Of a stretch of DNA of 64,000 nucleotides, positions 44,754-52,760 are shown in pieces. The notes below the pieces were generated by a model. The model saw only the letters and a list, made by a program, of their open reading frames with translations. It did no database searches and was not told where the DNA came from. The stretch is from Bacillus sp. EAC (lineage in GTDB: Bacteria; Bacillota; Bacilli; Bacillales; Bacillaceae_G). Position 1 is the first letter of the stretch; every line of letters begins with the position of its first letter. The position numbers and the translations under genes are program-made. The stretch lies in contig NZ_NCSY01000007.1 in the NCBI RefSeq assembly GCF_002156875.1, forward strand, positions 62,001-126,000, read 5' to 3'.

Positions 44754-45033
44754 ATGAGTTGGAAATCCGATACTTTAGCAGGGGTTAGTACAAGTTATGA
44801 CATTTTAATGGATTATTAAAAAAAAGACTATGTTGTGTCTAAAGATAATTATGATCGAATTAACATCTGAATTGTGGACAAGAAAGACAAGGGATTTAGA
44901 AATTCCTGATCAATTAATCAAGAATACTGCTTTTTTAGATAAGCTAGATAAAGAACCAAAAAGTAGGTCAATAAGAATCACCTATACCAAAAGATCTTTA
45001 ATAGTTTTGAAAATAGAAGAATTAAAGAAATAA
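44754..45033 (+). pseudogene. Hypothetical gene with in-frame TAA and frameshift
   Basis: ATG 44754 opens MSWKSDTLAGVSTSYDILM, stopped by TAA 44817; the same frame continues KKDYVVSKDNYDRINI to TGA 44868. The next frame then carries SELWTRKTRDLEIPDQLIKN to TAA 45031. The pieces read as one small protein broken twice. Low certainty. Confidence 0.4.
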
Positions 45034-45068
45034 GAATTTAATGTTTTTTTCTCTATAAATTTGTATTT

Positions 45069-45156
45069 CTTATTCAACTAACGCAATTGATATTTGTGGA
45101 TCACGAGTTGCTTATTGCAACTCTTTTTTTATTGTATTTAGGATTATGTAGTTAAA
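45069..45156 (+). repeat. HTT repeat, eroded head
   Basis: Left arm TTCAACTAACGCA is clear, the right arm (TGATATTTGTGGATCA) is eroded. Terminator stem GAGTTGCTTATTGCAACTC plus T-run, tail TTAGGATTATGTAGTT. Confidence 0.7.
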
Positions 45157-45233
45157 AAAGAAATGTTATAATTTATTTCAAATAAATATACTATTTAGGA
45201 GATAAAGTAGTTTTATAGTGAGGTTAAATATTA

Positions 45234-45758
45234 GTGGCGAAATTAAAGATCAATCATTTCAATAAAAAGGTGTTCTTACCTTTTTTTATTATATTTTCTA
45301 TTGCGATTGGTATTTTTGGTTGGTATGAAATCTATCAACATTATTTTTCAGATCGTGGAATTGTTCAACAAAATTGGAATATCGATATAGAAAAGCCTCT
45401 TAAATCAAAAATAATCATAGATGAACTCGGAGGTTTGGGTTTAGATGGAGAACTCTATACACAGTACAAATATGAAAAAGAAACTATAAAAAAATTAGAA
45501 AAGAAACCATATTGGATTAAAGTTACAAACAATAATATCAAAAGTGTTAATCAAAAAGTCACTGACTTTACTGGCTTATTTATAGAATATGACATCCATG
45601 CTAAGGAAAATAAACGTATCCTTTTAAGACATCAAATCATACTAAACAACAGCTGTTATTACTACATTAAACAAAATAAAGAAATACAAGGTGAATATGC
45701 AATTTTTATACTGAATCCAATAAAGAATCAACTTTATTTACTTGAATATTACTTATAG
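45234..45758 (+). CDS. Hypothetical membrane-anchored protein (174 aa)
   Basis: Start GTG 45234 with GTGAGG upstream. One transmembrane segment near the N-terminus (FLPFFIIFSIAIGIFGWYE), then an extracytoplasmic domain of about 140 residues (IIIDELGGLGLDGELYTQYK). No family recognised. Single-gene unit closed by an HTT head. Confidence 0.65.
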   Translation: MAKLKINHFNKKVFLPFFIIFSIAIGIFGWYEIYQHYFSDRGIVQQNWNIDIEKPLKSKIIIDELGGLGLDGELYTQYKYEKETIKKLEKKPYWIKVTNNNIKSVNQKVTDFTGLFIEYDIHAKENKRILLRHQIILNNSCYYYIKQNKEIQGEYAIFILNPIKNQLYLLEYYL

Positions 45759-45812
45759 CCCATTATAACTATTAATATCACATAGTAATTATTGATGTAA
45801 AATAAATTACCT

Positions 45813-45842
45813 TATTAAACTAACCCATGCGTTAGTTTAATC
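45813..45842 (+). repeat. HTT repeat, head only
   Basis: Head TTAAACTAACCCATGCGTTA with right arm GTTTAA; no tail. A convergent minus-strand gene lies beyond it. Confidence 0.75.
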
Positions 45843-45872
45843 TTTCACCATTTTACTTTTACAGAGCCTATA

Positions 45873-45907
45873 TAAAAAACCACCTATTTTTATAATTAGG
45901 TGGTAAT
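45873..45907 (-). terminator. Terminator of the minus-strand VOC gene
   Basis: ACCACCTA / TAGGTGGT hairpin; on the minus strand it is followed by TTTTTTATA. Located 32 bases past the stop of 45939-46397. Confidence 0.8.
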
Positions 45908-45938
45908 TAAATTCATATTGTGTAAATTACTCAATTAG

Positions 45939-46397
45939 TTAATTCTCTTTTTGATGTCCTCTTTTTACTGCTTCTTCTGATAGTGCTGTGAAAATTTGAA
46001 AGGTAACACCGAATTTGTCAGTTACAATGGCGTAGGCTGGACTAAAATGAACTTGTTGCAATGGCATAACCACATGACCTTCTTCCTTCAGCAATTTGTA
46101 AAAGCTATGGGATTTCTCAATTTCATTAGTAGTAATACAGATATTAACATTGTTCCCGTTTCGATAAGTCATACTGGGAAACATGTCAGCAATCATGATA
46201 TTTGTCTCACCGATTTTTATTATTGCATGTGATACTAAATCCTTTAAATTTTCTGGTAGGGGGGATTTAGGATCTTCTGGTGCATCTCCGAATGTTTGAC
46301 TAAATAAAAGTTTTGCATCTAGAGCTTCCCTGTAAAAATCAATAGCTTCCTTTGCGTTTCCATTCATCATCAAAAATGAATTTAATTGTACTGTCAT
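45939..46397 (-). CDS. VOC-family (PhnB-like glyoxalase/bleomycin-resistance fold) protein
   Basis: 152 residues. The PhnB/YjdN pattern is clear: FLMMNGNAKEAIDFYREAL at the N-terminus, FSQTFGDAP, MIADMFPS and VTDKFGVTFQIF at the C-terminus. The enzymatic activity of this subgroup is not defined. Minus-strand ribosome-binding site AAGGAG. Divergent from the WYL regulator at 46568, which may control it. Confidence 0.85.
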   Translation of the reverse strand: MTVQLNSFLMMNGNAKEAIDFYREALDAKLLFSQTFGDAPEDPKSPLPENLKDLVSHAIIKIGETNIMIADMFPSMTYRNGNNVNICITTNEIEKSHSFYKLLKEEGHVVMPLQQVHFSPAYAIVTDKFGVTFQIFTALSEEAVKRGHQKEN

Positions 46398-46567
46398 TGT
46401 AATACAACTCCTTTAGTTTTAAGTGTAGTATGCTTGTTTTATATCATTTGGATATTTTTACTGAGAGATATAAACGAGATCCTATTGTTTGATTCATCAA
46501 TATTGATTACACTTACAAGTATAGTGACTAAAGGTGACATATCTAGGCACCATTAAGAGGTGTTTTT

Positions 46568-47494
46568 ATGAAAAAATCGGAACGAATAAATCAAATACTG
46601 CGCTTCATTAATCAAAAACAGCATTTTACACTTCAGGATCTTATGCAGGAATTTCAGATTTCAAAAAGGACAGCACTAAGAGATATAGCTTCGTTAGAAG
46701 AAATTGGTGCACCAATCTATGCAGAATATGGTCGTTATGGAGGATATCGTTTACTTAATCAAATGCAGCTTCCACCTATTTCTTTTAATACTCAAGAGAT
46801 CCTTGCGCTTTACTTTGCTATGGAGGCACTTCGAAGCTTTTCGAATTTACCATTTCAAGTCTCCTATCGTACCATACATGAAAAATTCTTAAATGAACTG
46901 TCTGAAAATCAAAAGCAAGATATTGAAAGAATGCAAAATCGCGTATCTTTTCAACATACTGTACAAATCAAAGAAAGCATACATTTAGAAATATTATTAA
47001 TGGCAGCTGTTCAAAATATTGTTCTTGAAATAGAATATCAAAATAAATTTCGCACTATTCACCCAATTGCTATATATGTAATGAAGGGATATTGGTATTG
47101 TCAAGCATATGATATAGATAAAATGTCTTATCGTGTTTTTCGCTGTGATCGAATCTCATCAGCTGAAATAACAACCATTCAACCTTTGGAAGAGTTAAAG
47201 GAAATTACTAAACAAAATGCGCATTCACTTTGGAAGGCTTCAGAAAAAGCCGTTCAATTTAAATGGTTGATAAATCAAGCAGGAATAGAATTATTTAAAA
47301 ATGAACATTATCCATCTATGGAATTAATCTACGAGTTGGAAAAAACATATATTATAGGTACCTATGAGCCAAACGAACTTGACTTTATCATTAAATATCT
47401 TGCTAGATTAGGAAAAACAGTAAAAATCATAGAGCCTATTATTTTAAAGGAAACCTTACGACAATATTATATGGACTTAATTGAAAATATATAA
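46568..47494 (+). CDS. YafY-type HTH regulator with WYL domain
   Basis: 308 residues. HTH_11 domain (FTLQDLMQEFQISKRTALRD), GRYGGYRLL wing, then the WYL domain (LEIEYQNKFRTIHPIAIY, YWYCQAYD, YRVFRCDRI). Start ATG after AAGAGG. Divergent from the VOC gene, repeating the regulator/effector arrangement of the 27-29.6 kb block. Confidence 0.85.
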   Translation: MKKSERINQILRFINQKQHFTLQDLMQEFQISKRTALRDIASLEEIGAPIYAEYGRYGGYRLLNQMQLPPISFNTQEILALYFAMEALRSFSNLPFQVSYRTIHEKFLNELSENQKQDIERMQNRVSFQHTVQIKESIHLEILLMAAVQNIVLEIEYQNKFRTIHPIAIYVMKGYWYCQAYDIDKMSYRVFRCDRISSAEITTIQPLEELKEITKQNAHSLWKASEKAVQFKWLINQAGIELFKNEHYPSMELIYELEKTYIIGTYEPNELDFIIKYLARLGKTVKIIEPIILKETLRQYYMDLIENI

Positions 47495-47579
47495 TGAGTT
47501 GACTATCAAATATTTGATAGTCTTAGGGTATACAAATTTGAAAAAGACCAAGATTTAAGTGGGATTTTTTGATAATGCA

Positions 47580-47670
47580 TATGAAACTAACGCATGTAAA
47601 AGTTGAACAAGACTTAGGGGCTGATCACATTTCAGCTCCTATTTTATTATTTGGCAGTTAAGTGTGAATA
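47580..47670 (+). repeat. HTT repeat, complete
   Basis: Head with left arm AACTAACGCATG and eroded right arm TAAAAGTTGAAC, hairpin GGGGCTGATCACATTTCAGCTCC plus short T-run (47618-47644), tail TTTGGCAGTTAAGTGTGAA. Confidence 0.75.
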
Positions 47671-47765
47671 AGGGAGCATTTAATTTATATCTTAAAAAGT
47701 ATTATTAACCTTTAACATTTAATAACTATGAATTAGGACTTATATTGTAAGGAGTGTTACTACTT

Positions 47766-48203
47766 ATGGAAGTAGTTCAAAGAAAAAAGAGATTTAAAAC
47801 AGGTGGAATATTAGTAATAGTTGTTATTGGTTTAATCATAGGTACAAACATAAATACCATTCGAAGTTCACTTAACAAATTTTTTATTCAACAGACGAAA
47901 GAAGAGACAACTCTTACTAAAACCTTAACCACAGATGATATTGGACAGATTAAAGGTAAGCAAGAGGCCCTTTTTTATAAATATATACAAGAAACGAAAA
48001 GAAAATGGCTATGTGAAGAAATTCACGACGGGGCATTCACGATTTATAAAACGGTTGTCTTTATGAGGGAGCATCCTGAATACGATTCCGTTAAAATTAA
48101 ATTTAAGGTGACGAAGTACAAAGTAAATGGAAAAACAGTTGAGTTTATGAGTGAAAGTAAAATTACTAAGCTTCATTCAAAAAATGGTTGGAAAGATAAA
48201 TAA
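47766..48203 (+). CDS. Hypothetical membrane-anchored protein (145 aa)
   Basis: AAGGAG at 47749-47754 supports ATG 47766 over the in-frame GTG 47754. One N-terminal transmembrane segment (GGILVIVVIGLIIGTNIN) then an extracytoplasmic domain (LFYKYIQETKRKWLCEEIHD). No family recognised. Confidence 0.65.
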   Translation: MEVVQRKKRFKTGGILVIVVIGLIIGTNINTIRSSLNKFFIQQTKEETTLTKTLTTDDIGQIKGKQEALFYKYIQETKRKWLCEEIHDGAFTIYKTVVFMREHPEYDSVKIKFKVTKYKVNGKTVEFMSESKITKLHSKNGWKDK

Positions 48204-48228
48204 ATTGTTAAGTAAATTAAAATCCCTT

Positions 48229-48297
48229 ATTGAACTAACGCATGCTTTAGTTCAATAAGAGTAAGGAGTCGATAACGATCGACTCCTTTTTAAGTTT
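48229..48297 (+). repeat. HTT repeat, head and terminator
   Basis: Head TTGAACTAACGCATGCTTTA with right arm GTTCAA, strong terminator AAGGAGTCGATAACGATCGA with CTCCTTTTT; weak tail (AGAAAGTTAGTT). Confidence 0.85.
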
Positions 48298-48402
48298 TTA
48301 GAAAGTTAGTTAAAAGAGGTTAAATGGAAAAAAAAGGTAAAAATTATGATTTTATCGAATTTAAGAAGCTATGAGTAAGTCAAAATGTTAGGAGAAAGGG
48401 AG

Positions 48403-48636
48403 ATGAATGCTATTTTAGCATTATTATTAATTTTAATATTAGTAGGCTTTTTTATTTTTATAGTTGTAAAAAATAGTGATAATTCAGGTGTTAAATTTAT
48501 GCTACTCGGAATAAGTATAATTTTAGTTGGTGGTATTATGTCAGTTGATACTAATTCATATTTTAGGGGATATGAACATTTAATTGTAATTGTTGGTTTG
48601 ATAATTTCAGTTGTTGGATTTGGAAAAAACAATTAA
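48403..48636 (+). CDS. Small membrane protein (77 aa)
   Basis: AGGAG at 48389-48393 and GGGAG nearer by support ATG 48403 over ATG 48385. Three hydrophobic segments (ILALLLILILVGFFIFIVV, FMLLGISIILVGGI, LIVIVGLIISVVGFG). No family recognised. Confidence 0.65.
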   Translation: MNAILALLLILILVGFFIFIVVKNSDNSGVKFMLLGISIILVGGIMSVDTNSYFRGYEHLIVIVGLIISVVGFGKNN

Positions 48637-48637
48637 C

Positions 48638-48722
48638 ATATTGAACTATCTTATGCGTTAGTTGAAGAGCATGAAGGCTGAATTGGCGGTCGTTTTATTA
48701 TACTATTCTACAGTTTAATGTA
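48638..48722 (+). repeat. HTT repeat, complete
   Basis: Head TTGAACTATCTTATGCGTTA with right arm GTTGAA, hairpin AAGGCTGAATTGGCGGTCG with T-run, tail TATTCTACAGTTTAATG. Confidence 0.75.
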
Positions 48723-48805
48723 AAGGTAAAATTCTCGATAACATGTAACATAATATTTAAGCCACAGAAATGTGAAATTTAATAAATAGTATAGGAGAAG
48801 AACCA

Positions 48806-49366
48806 ATGAATCCATTATTATTAGAAATCCCAACTAAAATCGATACTAAGAGATTGTACTTAAGAATTCCGATGGCTGGCGACGGTGAAACAGTTAATGC
48901 TTCAATAAGAGTTTCAATTAATGAATTAAAAATTTGGCTACCATTATATCAAAGTATGCCTGAAATTACTGAAACAGAAATCACTGTGCGACGTGCACAT
49001 AATCAGTTTTTAAATCGTGAAAGTTTTCGTTTTCTTATTTTCAGTAAAGAAACAGATGAGTTTATTGGGACGTGCAGTTTACACAATATTAATTGGGATA
49101 TTCCTAAATTTGAAATAGGATACTGGATTGATACTCGTTTTAGTGGTAAGGGATATATGACAGAAGCAATACAAAAATTAACCAATTTTGCAATTCAGGA
49201 ATTGAATGGGAGAAGAATTGAAATACGATGTGAGTCAAGTAACACGAAAAGTCGTACTATTCCTGAAAAATTAGGTTTTGAGCTAGAAGGGATGTTACGA
49301 AATTATGATCTATCAGCTGATGGTAAAAAACTAACTGATACCTGCATATATGCAAAGATAAATTAG
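48806..49366 (+). CDS. GNAT N-acetyltransferase (RimJ/RimL type)
   Basis: 186 residues. TKRLYLRIPMAGDGE at the N-terminus, acetyl-CoA motif EIGYWIDTRFSGKGYMTEA (about 113-131), then RCESSNTKSRTIPEKLGFEL. Its last 50 residues are almost identical to those of the fragment at 1-155. Substrate unknown. Ribosome-binding site AGGAGAAG; closed by an HTT repeat. Confidence 0.9.
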   Translation: MNPLLLEIPTKIDTKRLYLRIPMAGDGETVNASIRVSINELKIWLPLYQSMPEITETEITVRRAHNQFLNRESFRFLIFSKETDEFIGTCSLHNINWDIPKFEIGYWIDTRFSGKGYMTEAIQKLTNFAIQELNGRRIEIRCESSNTKSRTIPEKLGFELEGMLRNYDLSADGKKLTDTCIYAKIN

Positions 49367-49378
49367 CCTATAATTAAA

Positions 49379-49422
49379 AATTACTTATTCAACTAACGCA
49401 TGTTTTAGTTGAATAAGTAATT
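49379..49422 (+). repeat. HTT repeat, extended palindrome
   Basis: The head arms are extended: TTACTTATTCAACTAACGCA pairs with the right half ending GTTGAATAAGTAA, giving a stem of about 18 bp followed by TTATTTTTAT. Here the head itself may act as a terminator. Confidence 0.8.
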
Positions 49423-49545
49423 ATTTTTATGTTGAGTACTTTTTTAAGAAGGTCTCTTTTTTTATTTGGAAAATACAGGGAAAATCGAAAGGGATAAGGA
49501 ATAAAATAATGTTTGTAAAATGTTTTTTATTTTAGGGGGTATAGT

Positions 49546-50094
49546 TTGCGAAACAAAATAATAATTATTTTCATATTTTTGTGTATAGCTCTTACTTTTC
49601 TTATCAAGCAGATAAATAAAGATGATAATAATGAAATTATAAAGGTGATTATAACATCAAATCCATCGATAACTAAAATCGCTCATGTCGAGAATTTGGA
49701 CAGTAATAGAGCAGTAGGATTTTACGAAAGTAATTTAGCTGGTAATGAGTATTTCTCCGATATTTTGTTAAAAAAAGGAATATTTGGTTGGAAGGAATTA
49801 GGGAGTACCGGAGGTCAAACGCCAAAAGAATACAAATTAGGTTGGACTTTTTCGAATTTGTCTCAACGTGATTTCTCTAAATACACAGATTTAATTTTCG
49901 GAAAAATATATGACACAAGTATAAGTGAGATCCATATTCTTACTCAAAATAAGATAGAGTATAAGGCTAAAATTATTGAATATGACAAAGCTGAAAAACT
50001 TTGGTTTTTAATTACTGATGGAGAAAATGTGTTAGGTTCAACAATTACAGCTCTTTCAAAAGATGGGAAAGTAATACAGCAGTTTAAAATGTAA
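49546..50094 (+). CDS. Hypothetical exported or membrane-anchored protein (182 aa)
   Basis: Start TTG 49546 after AGGGGG. N-terminal hydrophobic segment (IIIIFIFLCIALTFLI) serving as signal anchor, then a soluble beta-rich domain (SNPSITKIAHVENLDSNRAV). No family recognised. Confidence 0.65.
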   Translation: MRNKIIIIFIFLCIALTFLIKQINKDDNNEIIKVIITSNPSITKIAHVENLDSNRAVGFYESNLAGNEYFSDILLKKGIFGWKELGSTGGQTPKEYKLGWTFSNLSQRDFSKYTDLIFGKIYDTSISEIHILTQNKIEYKAKIIEYDKAEKLWFLITDGENVLGSTITALSKDGKVIQQFKM

Positions 50095-50103
50095 TGACTA
50101 CTT

Positions 50104-50170
50104 TCTTGAACTAACGCATGCGTTAGTTAAAAAATATGAGTAGCCAATGGTTGCTCTTTTTTTATTGTTT
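50104..50170 (+). repeat. HTT repeat, head and terminator
   Basis: Head with core CTAACGCATGCGTTAG, hairpin GAGTAGCCAATGGTTGCTC plus T-run; tail eroded. Confidence 0.85.
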
Positions 50171-50292
50171 AAAAAGGAATATACACCTTCAATATTTAAA
50201 ATCTATTTATACATACTAAGTTTTTTAGTATGACTAATGATCAACGTTGGATTATTTGGAGTAATTGAAAAATACTTCGAACTATAAAATAT

Positions 50293-50356
50293 TCTTATAC
50301 AACTAACGCATGCGTTAGTTGTATTGGAAGATTGACAGATTAGTTGAAAAAGAAAT
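50293..50356 (+). repeat. HTT repeat, perfect 28-bp palindrome, terminator deleted
   Basis: Head 50297-50324 is a perfect palindrome around CTAACGCATGCGTTAG (ATACAA/TTGTAT flanks). The tail (ATTGACAGATTAGTTGAA) follows within 7 bases, so the terminator module is missing. Confidence 0.85.
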
Positions 50357-50423
50357 GATATAATCAGACTAATACTAAGATTTTATTTAAAAGAAAAAAT
50401 TGTTTAGATGGAGGACTTATGAA

Positions 50424-50879
50424 GTGTTAAAAAATGATGAATATTTTATGGGAAAAGCAATAGAAATGGCTTTACAAGCTAGAAAAGAAGGAAATGAACC
50501 ATTTGGAGCTATTTTGGTAAAAGATGATGAAATAGTTATGATTGGAGAAAATAAAATAAATACTATCTGTGACCCTACTCATCATGCAGAAATTGGACTT
50601 ATAAGTAAGTTTTGTTCAGAACATAATGTTTTTGATTTGAGTGATTATACTTTATATACTAGTTGTGAACCTTGTGTAATGTGCTCTGGAGCTATGGTAT
50701 GGTCAAATTTAGGGAAAATGGTATTTAGTGTATCCCACGATCAATTAGCAGAAATAGCAGGTAGTAACATTATGATATCATGCAAGGAAGTATTTGAAAA
50801 AAGCCCTCACAAACCAAATGTGGTAGAAAGAATATTAAATGAAGAAGGTTTAAAAGTATTTAAGGGATACGAATTTTAA
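50424..50879 (+). CDS. Nucleoside/nucleobase deaminase (CMP/dCMP-type zinc deaminase fold)
   Basis: About 151 residues. The zinc-binding HAEIGLI and CEPCVMCSGAMVWS motifs give the full H-A-E...P-C-x-x-C signature of the guanine/tRNA-adenosine deaminase group. GGAGG at 50410-50414 supports GTG 50424. It is probably a free guanine or cytosine deaminase-like enzyme and not TadA, but the substrate cannot be fixed from sequence alone. Confidence 0.8.
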   Translation: MLKNDEYFMGKAIEMALQARKEGNEPFGAILVKDDEIVMIGENKINTICDPTHHAEIGLISKFCSEHNVFDLSDYTLYTSCEPCVMCSGAMVWSNLGKMVFSVSHDQLAEIAGSNIMISCKEVFEKSPHKPNVVERILNEEGLKVFKGYEF

Positions 50880-50910
50880 ACCTTCTTAACCTGTAGTAAA
50901 ACCACACCTT

Positions 50911-50982
50911 CCTTATGCAACTAACGCATGCGTTAGTTCAACATTGTTCGAATTCTTCGGTGTTTTTATATTGCACTAACCT
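50911..50982 (+). repeat. HTT repeat, complete
   Basis: Head with core CTAACGCATGCGTTAG, weak hairpin (GAATTCTTCGG) with TTTTTATA, tail TTGCACTAACCTATTATAATT. Confidence 0.75.
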
Positions 50983-51176
50983 ATTATAATTAAGCTTCTT
51001 ATTTAACTAACACAACCAAAAATAAAATAATTAATTTTTCTTTTTGAATAGACTATTTTTGTGTTTAATATAATAAATCATCCACAATCATTTAAAACTA
51101 TCACTATTTGTACTTGGTATTAGAGCCTTAATTACAGTCAATACTTTGAATGACTATGATTAAGGGGGAAATAACG

Positions 51177-51671
51177 ATGACATCGAATGATAGAGACCAA
51201 TCTAATAAGCATAACTTTGAATATTATAAAGAAAAAAAGAATGCTTATTCTATGGAATTATCGAAAGAAAAAGGATTGCCAGAATTAATTGGTAGTGAGA
51301 AGCAAGTAGCATGGGCAACAACACTAAGGTTAGAATATATTAATTTATTAGATGAAGAGAGAAATGAACTTCCTTTGTTAAAAGCAACATATGCAGCAAA
51401 TGGCATGATTTCGGCTAGGCACCAAAAAAGAATTAGTCAAAAAACGGCTTTTGCAGAAAATTTGATTCGAGTCTTGAGTGAGAAAATGATAGAAGAAAAA
51501 GAAGCAAAAGTATTTATCGAATTACGCAATAAAATGAAAAGCGGAATCGTTCGTGAGATCTTTTATAGTAATAATATCTTTCGGTGGATTTGGAATAATG
51601 CCATTTCAGAAGAAATAACAAAATTGGCTCTTTCCTTAGAATTATGTACAAAAGAAGATTTAACTAATTAA
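51177..51671 (+). CDS. Hypothetical protein with GSxKQxxWA motif (164 aa)
   Basis: AAGGGGGAA supports ATG 51177 over ATG 51150. The segment LIGSEKQVAWATTLRLEYIN is a motif found in plasmid- and phage-associated Firmicute proteins; the rest is helical. Soluble. Function unknown; a nucleic-acid role is only a guess. Confidence 0.6.
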   Translation: MTSNDRDQSNKHNFEYYKEKKNAYSMELSKEKGLPELIGSEKQVAWATTLRLEYINLLDEERNELPLLKATYAANGMISARHQKRISQKTAFAENLIRVLSEKMIEEKEAKVFIELRNKMKSGIVREIFYSNNIFRWIWNNAISEEITKLALSLELCTKEDLTN

Positions 51672-51731
51672 AAAAGAATCGGCACAACAGTAACGAGTTC
51701 TCTTGATGGGGATTTTTGTAATAAAAACATA

Positions 51732-52463
51732 ATGGTTTATGCCTGCGTTAGTAATCATCTTCATCCTGTGAGGATAAGAAGAAAAAAATGGATCTATCAA
51801 TGGATGATAAGCAAACGAATGAAGGGTTACAGTCTTGTAATAAATGGTTTTAATGTGGAATTAGTTGCTTCAGGAAAAGATGGCTTAGAAAAGGCTCTTA
51901 ATGTTGAATACGATTTGATTATTGTAGATTTAATGCTACCTCATACAGATGGCTTTGAGATTTGTAGACAGGTTCGTGCTGTTAAGGAAATTCCGATATT
52001 AATTGTAACAGCGAAGAAAGAGGATATTGATAAAATTAGAGGACTTGGACTAGGGGCAGATGATTATATCACTAAGCCATTTAGCCCAAGTGAGCTTGTT
52101 GCAAGGACTAAAGCACATATATCGCGTTATGACCGATTGAGTGGAATTAAAGAAGTAGATAAAAAGGAAATACGTATAAGAGGATTAACTATTGAAGAAG
52201 CATCACACAGAGTTTTTGTAAATAGGAGAGAGGTTTATCTAACTGCCAAGGAGTTCGAGCTGCTAACATTTCTTGCTAAACATCCTAATCGGGTTTTTAG
52301 TAAAGAAGAGCTATTTGAGCTGATATGGGGTCTAGATTTAGCGGGTGATATCTCAACTGTAACTGTTCATATTAGAAAAATTCGTGGGAAAATTGAAATT
52401 GATCCTTCAAATCCACAATTTATTGAAACAGTTTGGGGAGCAGGGTATCGATTTTCTGTATAA
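51732..52463 (+). pseudogene. OmpR-family response regulator, receiver N-terminus lost
   Basis: The phospho-acceptor region (DLIIVDLMLPHTDGFEI), the lysine switch (DDYITKPFSPSELVAR) and a complete winged-helix output domain (YLTAKEFELLTFLAKHPN, VHIRKIRGKIE, WGAGYRF) are present. The first beta strand and acidic pocket expected before GYSLV are replaced by unrelated sequence (MVYACVSNHLHPVRIRRKKW) that begins in a half HTT head (GCCTGCGTTAG, 51740-51751). No kinase gene follows. Probably a broken orphan. Confidence 0.7.
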
Positions 52464-52623
52464 ATCCAGAAGGATTTTGAATTTGACATGTACATACGTT
52501 GATTCACCTTAAAATATGTTACTTCAATAGATATGACGAGCTAAATAAATCTGTTAAATTAAAGAAAATCTTGAACTTTGCTCATTATTCATTTATTATA
52601 ATTCATATAAAATCATAAATCGA

Positions 52624-52686
52624 TTGTATAACCTCATTGATAAGGTATGAGGGTCTCTACCAGGAACCGTAAAATCCTGATTACGA
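52624..52686 (+). promoter_or_regulatory. Purine (adenine-type, U74) riboswitch aptamer
   Basis: P1 TTGTA/TACGA, P2 CCTCAT/ATGAGG with L2 TGATAAGGT, the J2-3 CTCTACC, P3 CAGGA/TCCTG with L3 ACCGTAAAA, then GATTACG. All match the purine riboswitch. The base equivalent to position 74 is U, the adenine type. It lies 75 bases before the deaminase gene. Confidence 0.85.
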
Positions 52687-52731
52687 AAAAAAATGTTTTT
52701 TAACATTTTTCTTCGTAATCAGGATTTTTTT
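52674..52731 (+). terminator. Riboswitch expression platform (terminator)
   Basis: ATCCTGATTACGAA (the 3' strands of P3 and P1) pairs perfectly with TTCGTAATCAGGAT, followed by TTTTTTT. The terminator and the aptamer are mutually exclusive, so ligand binding should switch expression on, as in pbuE. Confidence 0.85.
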
Positions 52732-52760
52732 ATTTTAATACTATTTAGGAGGAATTTGAA

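Noticed and set aside
51000-51030. Possible HTT head TTTAACTAACACAACC
   Set aside because: Only the left arm is present and no hairpin or tail follows; not counted as a copy.
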